Shown here one piece after another: positions 30,935-37,756 of a DNA stretch of 40,719 nucleotides (positions are counted from its first letter, which is position 1; the number at the start of each line of letters is the position of its first letter). Location of the stretch: assembly GCA_023393015.1 (NCBI GenBank), contig JAEWMY010000003.1:1-40719 (forward strand), given 5' to 3'. Origin of the DNA: Spirochaetota bacterium. Lineage in GTDB: Bacteria; Spirochaetota; Spirochaetia; Treponematales; Treponemataceae. The position numbers and the translations under genes are program-made. Below the pieces are notes generated by a model. It ran no database searches. It was not told where the DNA came from and saw only the letters and a list, made by a program, of their open reading frames with translations.

Positions 30935-33712
30935 ATGGCCAAGAAAAAGTACGTCTACTTCTTCGGAAATCGCGTCGCCGAGGGCGACGGTACCATGAAA
31001 GAACTTTTGGGCGGCAAGGGCGCGGGCCTTGCGGAGATGACGGTTATCGGGCTTCCGGTTCCCGCCGGTTTCACGATCACGACAGAGGTATGCGACCTCT
31101 ATTACAAGAACGGAAAGAAATATCCCGACGGTCTCGTTGACGAAGTGTCAAAGCACATACGGCGGCTCGAGGCCGTTACCGGAAAGAAACTCGGCGATCC
31201 CGAAGATCCGCTGCTCGTATCGGTGCGTTCGGGCGCCCCGGTGTCGATGCCCGGAATGATGGAAACGATCCTCAATCTCGGACTGACGGACGCCTCGGTG
31301 GAAGGCCTCGCCAAAAAGACGGGGAATCGGCGTTTCGCGCTCGACGCGTACCGGCGGTTCATCATGATGTACGGCTCCACGGCCATGGGAATCGACCGCG
31401 AGAAATTCGACCACGCCTTTCAAAACCTCAAGGATACCGTTACGAGGAGACGGCTCGGCATCGACGCGGACCGCAAGGTAGGGGACACGGACGTCAACGA
31501 GCATGAGCTCGCCGAACTCATCGCGAACTTCAAGGCGATCTACAAAAGGGAAATCAAGTCTCCCTTCCCGCAAGATCCGACAAAACAGCTCTGGGGTGCG
31601 ATTGGAGCGGTGTTCGGTTCATGGATGGCGGAGAAGGCCGTAACCTACCGAAAGGTCGAGAAACTTTTCGGCGTCAAGGGAACCGCCGTAAACATCGTGC
31701 AGATGGTATTCGGCAACAAGGGAGACACCTCGGGAACTGGCGTGTGCTTTACGCGCGACCCGAATACCGGAGAGAACACCTTCTACGGCGACTATCTCGT
31801 AAACGCGCAGGGCGAGGATGTCGTCGCGGGAATCCGCACGCCGATCAAACTCTCCGATTTCGAAAAAAAGGATCCGAAGGCGTACAAACAGCTTTGCGGC
31901 GTGCGATCCATCCTCGAAAAGCACTATAAGGACATGCAAGACCTCGAGTTCACCGTCGAGGAAGGAACCCTGTACATGCTGCAGTGCCGGACCGGAAAGC
32001 GTTCCCCCGCCGCCGCCTTCAGGATCGCGTGCGATCTCGTGCGGGAAAAACTGATCAGCAAGGAAGTCGCCGTAAGCCGAATCAAGACGAGCGACATCGA
32101 GGGAATATTCTATCCCGCGATCGACAAGTCGCAGACGCAAGCCCTCAAGAGCGCCTTTATCGTGCAGGGAATCGACGCGGTTCCCGGCGCGGCTACGGGC
32201 GTTGTATGCCTGTCGGCCGAACGTGCCGAGAAACTCGCCGAGGGCGGTGCAAAGGTAATACTCGTGCGCAAGGAGACGAGCCCCGAGGACGTCGGCGGCA
32301 TGCACGCGGCGCAGGGAATACTTACCGCCACCGGCGGCAAGACGAGCCATGCGGCGGTCGTGGCCCGGGGATGGGGGAAGTGCTGCATCGTCGGCTGCGA
32401 AAAACTGCATATCGACTACGAGAATAAATGCTTCACGGCCGGATCGCATACGGTGAGGGAAGGGGATTTCATCACCCTTGACGGGACGAACGGCAACGTC
32501 TACGCGGGAGAGCTCAAGCTCGTCTCCCCGAAGCTTCCCGCGGCCTACGACACGATCATGAAGTGGGTCGACGAGATACGGACCATCAAGGTACGCACGA
32601 ACGCCGACACTCCCTATGACGCGGAACACGCGCGGAAACTCGGCGCCGAGGGTATCGGACTTTGCCGCACCGAACACATGTTCTTCGATTCCGAGGAACG
32701 GATACTCGCCATTCGGGAGATGATCATCGCGGATACGGCCGAATCGAGAAAAAAGGCCCTCGCGAAACTACTGCCGTTCCAGACGAGGGATTTCGAGGGG
32801 ATATTCAAGGCGATGAACGGACTCGGCGTCACGATACGCCTTATCGATCCCCCTCTGCACGAGTTCGTGCCGCACGACGAAGCCGGCCAGCGCGCCCTCG
32901 CGAAGGCTGTCGGCGTCGACTATCGGGTGGTCAAGCAACGCGTCGAAACCCTTCACGAGGCGAATCCGATGCTCGGTCACCGGGGTTGCCGGCTCGCGAT
33001 AACCTATCCCGAGATACTGGAGATGCAGGTTACGGCCATCATGACGGCGGCGTGCAAGGCTTCCAAGAAGGGCGTGAAGGTGCTGCCGGAAATCATGATA
33101 CCCCTCGTTATCGACGAAAAAGAACTTTCGATCCTCGAAAGCCTCACGCGCGCGACGGCTGACGCGGTTATGTCGAAGGCGAAAGTCAGGATTCCGTATA
33201 TGGTCGGCACGATGATCGAAACGCCGAGAGCGGCGATTCTCGCCGACCGAATAGCCCGTTCGGCCGACTTCTTCTCCTTCGGCACGAACGACCTGACGCA
33301 GATGACGCTCGGAATGAGCCGTGACGACGCGGGCAAGTTCCTTCCCGACTACGTAGACGAACGCAAGACCGGAATTTTCCGCGCCGATCCCTTTCAAAGC
33401 CTCGACCAGGACGGCGTCGGCCTTCTCGTCAAGACGGGTATAGAAAAGGGCAGGGGAACGAAGAAAAACCTGAAGGTCGGTATCTGCGGAGAGCACGGCG
33501 GGGATTCCGCTTCGGTAAAATTCTGTTGCCGTGCCGGGATGGACTACGTATCGGCCTCTCCGTTCCGCGTTCCAGTCGCTCGTCTCGCGGCGGCGCAAGC
33601 GGCTATCGAAGACGCCCAGGCCGCCAAAAAGGCAAAAGCGACGGTAACGAAGAAGCAAACGGTATCGAATGCGGCGATAAAGCCGGCTGGCAAGAAGACA
33701 AAAAAGGCCTGA
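30935..33712 (+). CDS. ppdK: Pyruvate phosphate dikinase
   Basis: A 925-aa enzyme that interconverts PEP, AMP and PPi with pyruvate, ATP and phosphate; in PPi-based glycolysis it can run towards ATP. The N-terminal nucleotide-binding domain begins KYVYFFGNRVAEGDGTMKEL and has GGKGAGLAEM and RSGAPVSMPGMMET. The phosphohistidine is H472 in GGKTSHAAVVARG, and the C-terminal TIM barrel carries CRTEHMF, the substrate loop and catalytic C851 in CGEHGG. Length is slightly above the usual 870-880 aa because of an alanine/lysine-rich tail from about residue 893, probably disordered. It has its own promoter and a strong ribosome binding site. Its stop overlaps the following pseudogene start as TGATG. 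Confidence 0.96.
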   Translation: MAKKKYVYFFGNRVAEGDGTMKELLGGKGAGLAEMTVIGLPVPAGFTITTEVCDLYYKNGKKYPDGLVDEVSKHIRRLEAVTGKKLGDPEDPLLVSVRSGAPVSMPGMMETILNLGLTDASVEGLAKKTGNRRFALDAYRRFIMMYGSTAMGIDREKFDHAFQNLKDTVTRRRLGIDADRKVGDTDVNEHELAELIANFKAIYKREIKSPFPQDPTKQLWGAIGAVFGSWMAEKAVTYRKVEKLFGVKGTAVNIVQMVFGNKGDTSGTGVCFTRDPNTGENTFYGDYLVNAQGEDVVAGIRTPIKLSDFEKKDPKAYKQLCGVRSILEKHYKDMQDLEFTVEEGTLYMLQCRTGKRSPAAAFRIACDLVREKLISKEVAVSRIKTSDIEGIFYPAIDKSQTQALKSAFIVQGIDAVPGAATGVVCLSAERAEKLAEGGAKVILVRKETSPEDVGGMHAAQGILTATGGKTSHAAVVARGWGKCCIVGCEKLHIDYENKCFTAGSHTVREGDFITLDGTNGNVYAGELKLVSPKLPAAYDTIMKWVDEIRTIKVRTNADTPYDAEHARKLGAEGIGLCRTEHMFFDSEERILAIREMIIADTAESRKKALAKLLPFQTRDFEGIFKAMNGLGVTIRLIDPPLHEFVPHDEAGQRALAKAVGVDYRVVKQRVETLHEANPMLGHRGCRLAITYPEILEMQVTAIMTAACKASKKGVKVLPEIMIPLVIDEKELSILESLTRATADAVMSKAKVRIPYMVGTMIETPRAAILADRIARSADFFSFGTNDLTQMTLGMSRDDAGKFLPDYVDERKTGIFRADPFQSLDQDGVGLLVKTGIEKGRGTKKNLKVGICGEHGGDSASVKFCCRAGMDYVSASPFRVPVARLAAAQAAIEDAQAAKKAKATVTKKQTVSNAAIKPAGKKTKKA

Positions 33713-34103
33713 TGCGCGATAGGGGAATATCGCCGGAAGGTCTCTATTACGAGCTCTTTCGGCGATTCGGGCCGCAGGGTTGGTGGCCTGTTCCCTCCCG
33801 CGCGGGAGAACCCGGATTCGATGCCCGGGGATACCACCCCGAGCTACAGTCATTTGAACATACCGCGCGCGACCGTTGGGAGATTTCGGCAGGCGCAGTG
33901 CGAGCCCCGAGAAACGATATGAATATGTACAATATTTCATACTTTACCGGGTTGCATACGTCCCGCCCCCGTCAAACCGAACACGAAGCCAGTGGTACTC
34001 GGAGTTCCACGCGCTTCTCGTTTCCCTATGCACACGGCATTGTATGGCGCGTCCGCGATGTACGGGCTGCCCGCTGGAACATTCCTGCGAAAAAAACGTA
34101 TAA
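33712..34103 (+). pseudogene. Decayed endonuclease III-related HhH-GPD DNA glycosylase
   Basis: The first part (33712-33900) encodes the N-terminus of an HhH-GPD/endonuclease III-related protein: YELFRRFGPQGWWPV, GYHPE and RWEISAGAV. The family continues with LTQNT, but here unrelated sequence follows. In another frame, 33993-34103 encodes the matching C-terminus: WYSEFHALLVSLC and the [4Fe-4S] cysteines CxxxxxCxxCxxxxxC in CMARPRCTGCPLEHSC. The central 100 or so codons with the HhH and catalytic aspartate are missing and replaced by about 90 bp, and the frame changes. I infer an internal deletion with frameshift. The ATG still overlaps the ppdK stop, showing it was once cotranslated. The -10 of the next gene lies in its last codons. 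Confidence 0.8.
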
Positions 34104-34104
34104 T
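34099..34104 (+). promoter_or_regulatory. -10 box for the ABC transporter operon, leaderless geometry
   Basis: TATAAT (34099-34104), 8 nt before the ATG at 34113. The -35 region (TGGAAC near 34075-34080) is weak. No ribosome binding site precedes the start codon. Confidence 0.5.
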
Positions 34105-34112
34105 GCGCGCGT

Positions 34113-35099
34113 ATGAAAGTTTCGTTTGTCGCGTTACTACTTTTGTGTACATGCCTCGAATCGTTCGCGGGCCCCACGGCGGATACGACGAAAAACACGA
34201 GCCGTGACTCCGTTCGAATACTCTCACTCAACGGTCCATCCGGAATCGCTCTCGCTCGACTTGCGGCCGATTCACCGGTTATTTCGGAGACCCGTATCGT
34301 TACGGGTATAGTCCCCTCGGTTGACGTCTTGCTTCCGCAACTCTTGAACGGCGACGCGATCGCCGGCGTCCTTCCGCCAAACGTGGCGGCGAAACTCTAC
34401 AACCGCTCTCCCGGCTCGATCGTGTTGTGCGCGGTAATCGGCAACGGCATGCTTTCGGTACTCTCCGTCAAAGCTGACGTGAAATCGTTCGACGATCTCG
34501 CAGGAAGCGTCCTTTACTCGACCGGTTCGGGATCTACCCCAGAATATCTTTTTAGGGAAATACAGGCGCGGAGAAACGGGAGATCGTCCGATACGGAGAT
34601 CGATTTTTCGCTGTCCCCGGCCGAAGTGGCGACGGCGCTCGTATCGGGCAAGATCGAACACGCCCTCTTGCCGGAACCGTTTGCCACCGTCGCGCTCATG
34701 AAAGCCTCCTCGTCGAACCGCCCCGTCTATCGGGCGATTCCCGCCTCGGAGATGAGCCGGGCAGCGGGTTTTTCGGGCGATTACCCCATGACCGTCTTCG
34801 TCGCGCGTTCGGAAATCGCGAGGAACGATCCAGAATTGCTTAACGGCATACTGGACCGCGTGGAAAAATCCATCCTGTGGACGAACGAGAATCCCGCGGA
34901 AGCGGGCAGGGTAGCCGAGCGGGCTGGATTGGGAATCACGGCGGCCGTAACAGAGGCGTCGATCCCGTCCTGCAATCTCGTGTACTCGCCCGCTTCGGAA
35001 GCGCGCGATCGGATCGAGCGCCTTCTCTCCGTATTTCTCTCTCGTTCACCCGAGTCCGTAGGCGGCTCTTTGCCGGACGAAGGATTCTACCTGAAATGA
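34113..35099 (+). CDS. ABC transporter substrate-binding protein (NMT1/SsuA-like)
   Basis: A 328-aa periplasmic binding protein with a signal peptide (residues 1-20, cleavage near SFAG). The fold is that of nitrate/sulfonate/thiamine-precursor binding proteins: SVRILSLNGPSGIALARL at the N-terminus, LLNGDAIAGVLPPNVAAKL, and SFDDLAGSVLYSTGSGSTPEY, then ALLPEPFATVALM. It forms an operon with permease and ATPase genes (ATGA overlaps), so it delivers substrate to that importer. The ligand cannot be read from sequence; no lipobox is evident. It is preceded by a TATAAT 8 nt before the ATG and by a pseudogene. Confidence 0.85.
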   Translation: MKVSFVALLLLCTCLESFAGPTADTTKNTSRDSVRILSLNGPSGIALARLAADSPVISETRIVTGIVPSVDVLLPQLLNGDAIAGVLPPNVAAKLYNRSPGSIVLCAVIGNGMLSVLSVKADVKSFDDLAGSVLYSTGSGSTPEYLFREIQARRNGRSSDTEIDFSLSPAEVATALVSGKIEHALLPEPFATVALMKASSSNRPVYRAIPASEMSRAAGFSGDYPMTVFVARSEIARNDPELLNGILDRVEKSILWTNENPAEAGRVAERAGLGITAAVTEASIPSCNLVYSPASEARDRIERLLSVFLSRSPESVGGSLPDEGFYLK

Positions 35100-35860
35100 G
35101 CGCGTTGACCCACCTGGTCCGACTGGCATCCGCCACGTTGCTTGTACTCGCCTGGCACTTCGCGGCGGAATATATCGGCGAGCCGTTTTTGTTACCGTCT
35201 CCCCGGGACGTTGTCGCGGACATGTCGGTTCTCGCTACAAACCCGATCTTTTTCTCCGAACTGGCAGCCACCTTCGTTCGCGTGCTCGCGGCGTTCTCGA
35301 TCGCCGTGACACTATCCTTCGCGTTCGGCGTTCCCGCGGGCCATTCGCCGCTCGCGCGGGCCGCCATAAGTCCGTTGCTTGCGCTCGCGAAATCGATGCC
35401 CGTCGTTTCGTTCATTCTCGTTGCCCTTCTGTGGTTCGGCTCGTCTCTCGTCCCCGTATTCGTGTCCGTGCTCATGATTCTTCCGGTCATGACCGAAGCC
35501 GTTTCGAGGGGCGTACGGCAAACGGATCCGTCCCTTCTTTACATGGCGCGTGTCTACCGTTTCGGGAAACGGGACGAACTCCTGCATATCAGGATACCTT
35601 CGGCTCTTCCCTTTTTTTTCGCGGGCGCGGGAACCTCGCTTTCCCTCGCATGGAAGATCGTCGTGGCGGCCGAGATTATCGGGTTCCCGAGACTCGGCGT
35701 AGGATCCTCCATGCAAACGGCCAAGACGCACCTCGAAACCGCCCGAGTGCTGTCCCTGACCGCCTTTGTCGTGCTCATGAGCGCCCTTACCGAGGCGCTT
35801 TTTTCGCTTCTTTCCAGGGCCGCCGCCCGACACTCTCCCGTTCGCGAGGACGATACATGA
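35096..35860 (+). CDS. ABC transporter permease (SsuC/TauC-like)
   Basis: A 254-aa inner-membrane permease of the binding-protein-dependent family. It has an N-terminal membrane segment followed by LPSPRDVVADM, the usual SsuC-type start of the core, and about five more segments. The ATPase-contacting EAA loop is visible as RVYRFGKRDELLHIRIPSAL with a conserved glycine, followed by GTSLSLAWKIVVAAEIIG. ATG 35096 overlaps the substrate-binding-protein stop (ATGA), and its stop overlaps the ATPase start likewise. An eight-T run (near 35612) encodes three phenylalanines. Confidence 0.9.
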   Translation: MSALTHLVRLASATLLVLAWHFAAEYIGEPFLLPSPRDVVADMSVLATNPIFFSELAATFVRVLAAFSIAVTLSFAFGVPAGHSPLARAAISPLLALAKSMPVVSFILVALLWFGSSLVPVFVSVLMILPVMTEAVSRGVRQTDPSLLYMARVYRFGKRDELLHIRIPSALPFFFAGAGTSLSLAWKIVVAAEIIGFPRLGVGSSMQTAKTHLETARVLSLTAFVVLMSALTEALFSLLSRAAARHSPVREDDT

Positions 35861-36495
35861 CGCTAGATTCACTGAACGCCTCGTACGGAAAAAAAACCGT
35901 ACTCGCAGGTTTTACCCTGGATATTCCCGACGGATCGATTACCGCCGTTCTCGGCAAATCCGGCTGCGGCAAGACCACCCTCCTAAACGCGATCGCCTCG
36001 AATCCCTCGCGAAGGGTTTCATACGTCTTTCAGGAACCCCGGCTTATCCCCTGGAAGACGCTCGAACGCAACATAACCCTCGCGCTTGAAGGACCGCGGG
36101 AGGAAAGAAAGCGCATCGCGGGCGAGTATCTCGCGAAAGTCGGTCTCGCGGGCAGGGAAGGGGATTACCCGGAAAGGATTTCGGGAGGAGAGCGTCAACG
36201 GGTTTCCATCGCGCGAGCCTTCGCGCGGCAGTCGGAGCTATTGCTCATGGACGAGCCGTTTCAGGCGCAAGACGCACTCCAAAAGCGGCAGTTGATCGGG
36301 GTATTCCTTTCGCTTCATGAACGCGAACGACGGACGGTAATCGCCGTTACTCACGACATCGCGGAGGCGCTCTCGATCGCCGATCATATTGTCGTTTTGT
36401 CGGGCCCGCCGGTAACGACGGTCTTTTCGGGGCCGGCACGGGGAATCGACGGCGCTCCGGTTACCGAGAGCGCGCTCATGAAGGCCCTGTCGTGA
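35857..36495 (+). CDS. ABC transporter ATP-binding protein (SsuB/TauB-like)
   Basis: A 212-aa ATPase. Walker A is GKSGCGKTT (near residues 33-41), the Q-loop is in VFQEPRLIPWKT, the signature is SGGERQRVSIARAF, Walker B ends LLLMDEP, and the H-loop is VTHDIAEAL. SsuB/TauB proteins are usually 230-260 aa, so this is a short form. An A8 run (35889-35896) encodes GKK near the N-terminus. It forms a standard three-gene importer with the two preceding genes. Its stop overlaps the next gene's GTG start (GTGA), so the downstream permease is coupled to it. Confidence 0.92.
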   Translation: MTLDSLNASYGKKTVLAGFTLDIPDGSITAVLGKSGCGKTTLLNAIASNPSRRVSYVFQEPRLIPWKTLERNITLALEGPREERKRIAGEYLAKVGLAGREGDYPERISGGERQRVSIARAFARQSELLLMDEPFQAQDALQKRQLIGVFLSLHERERRTVIAVTHDIAEALSIADHIVVLSGPPVTTVFSGPARGIDGAPVTESALMKALS

Positions 36496-37610
36496 GAGCG
36501 CTGCGCGCGATTCGCTCCCGCGCGAGGAGCGAGCTTGTCCTGGTGATTTCGTGTATTGCGTCGCTCGGCACGTTCTTTTTCGTGCCGCCGTCATTCGAGA
36601 CGGCGCGCCATATCGACTGGAAGGTGCTCGCGTGCCTTTTCTGCCTCATGACGGCGATAGGCGGCGCGAAAAACGCCGGCGTTTTTTCCGTCGCGGCCTC
36701 GCGTCTCGCGCGGCTTTCCGGCTCGACGCGCTCCTTGTCCGCCTTGCTCGTATTCGTCACGTTTTTCTCTTCCATGGCGATCACGAACGACGTGGCCCTC
36801 ATCACGTTCGTTCCGCTAACCCTCGTCGTGCTTTCAAAAAACCCCAAACCGATGACGAGGATTATCACGGTGACGCTTCAGACCATCGCCGCGAATATCG
36901 GCAGCGCCCTGACGCCTATCGGAAATCCGCAAAACCTGTACGTTTTCTCCCGTTACGACATGTCGCTTTCGAGCTTTCTCGGCGAGACGGCGGGTATCGT
37001 GATCCTCGGGGGTGTCCTGCTAGTCGTTGCTATATCGGCGGTCGGCAAAGGGCCGGTTGGCTATCGAGTTCCCGTCGATACGGCGCCCGTCGACGTTCAC
37101 CGCGCCGCGATCTTCGGCCTTCTGTTTCTCGTGTCGGTCTCGGCCGTATTCGGACTTGTTCCGTACCAGCCAGTCGTCGCACTCGCGGCCATATCAGTCC
37201 TCGCGGCCGACCGCCGCCTCGCGCGTATGCTTGATTACGGCCTTCTGCTGACCTTCGTCTGTTTCTTCGTTTGTATCGGCAACCTCGGCGAAATTCCCCG
37301 AATAGCGTCCTTTTTGACGGCCGCCGCGGAACGAAACGCCCTCGCGACCGGAATCATCGCGAGCCAGCTAATCAGTAACGTACCAGCCGCCATCCTGCTT
37401 TCTGGGTACGTTCCCGATCCCGGCGAACTCGTCCGTTCCGTAAGCATAGGAGGACTCGGCACGCTCATAGCGTCCCTTGCGAGCGTAATCAGTTTCAAGT
37501 TTTTCGCCCGGGAACGACCCGATGAGACATTCAAGTACCTGACAGTCTTTACGGCACTCAACGCGATCTTTCTCTGCATCCTCTGGGTATTCGCGGAACT
37601 CGCGTATTGA
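36492..37610 (+). CDS. SLC13/ArsB/CitMHS-type anion permease-like protein
   Basis: A 372-aa membrane protein with about ten segments of the ion-transporter superfamily. The key elements are SMAITNDVALITFVPL (substrate/ion site of the first half), ALTPIGNPQNLYVF, and the mirror element in the second half SNVPAAILLSGY. This fits ArsB/NhaD/CitMHS relatives, which move carboxylates, arsenite, sulfate or sodium. It is shorter than most (400-450 aa). The GTG start overlaps the ATPase stop (GTGA), so it is coupled to the ABC importer, suggesting related substrate physiology, although the substrate cannot be assigned. Confidence 0.83.
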   Translation: MRALRAIRSRARSELVLVISCIASLGTFFFVPPSFETARHIDWKVLACLFCLMTAIGGAKNAGVFSVAASRLARLSGSTRSLSALLVFVTFFSSMAITNDVALITFVPLTLVVLSKNPKPMTRIITVTLQTIAANIGSALTPIGNPQNLYVFSRYDMSLSSFLGETAGIVILGGVLLVVAISAVGKGPVGYRVPVDTAPVDVHRAAIFGLLFLVSVSAVFGLVPYQPVVALAAISVLAADRRLARMLDYGLLLTFVCFFVCIGNLGEIPRIASFLTAAAERNALATGIIASQLISNVPAAILLSGYVPDPGELVRSVSIGGLGTLIASLASVISFKFFARERPDETFKYLTVFTALNAIFLCILWVFAELAY

Positions 37611-37751
37611 CGATGAACCGCGGGGCAGGTTGTAGGCCTGTTAATAAAACTTCCCCTTATTACTGCGCATAATGTATGTTCTGTCTACTTGAATACAGTA
37701 TCAAAGTATTGGTATTAAAAGGGATACACTCCTTGAATCAACGTTGCCTAT
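37611..37751. other. AT-richer convergent intergenic region with inverted repeats
   Basis: This 141-bp gap between the convergent anion permease and radical SAM genes is visibly AT-richer than its surroundings. It holds an imperfect 23-bp palindrome (37686-37708) and most of a 7-bp inverted repeat (37732-37756). I see no gene and no GC-rich hairpin with a T tract. Confidence 0.6.
37686..37708. repeat. Imperfect 23-bp palindrome
   Basis: TACTTGAATAC, one central A, then GTATCAAAGTA; 9 of 11 positions are symmetric. It resembles an operator-type site more than a terminator stem. Confidence 0.55.
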
Positions 37752-37756
37752 TCAAG
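37732..37756. repeat. 7-bp inverted repeat across the radical SAM gene stop
   Basis: CTTGAAT (37732-37738) and ATTCAAG (37750-37756), spaced by 11 nt that contain a CAACGTTG palindrome. It overlaps the last codons of the radical SAM gene. It could form a weak hairpin, but no T tract follows on either strand. Confidence 0.5.

Noticed and set aside
37620..37645. Short hairpin (CAGG/CCTG) after the anion permease as an intrinsic terminator
   Set aside because: The stem is only 4 bp and no T run follows, so it does not meet the usual requirements.
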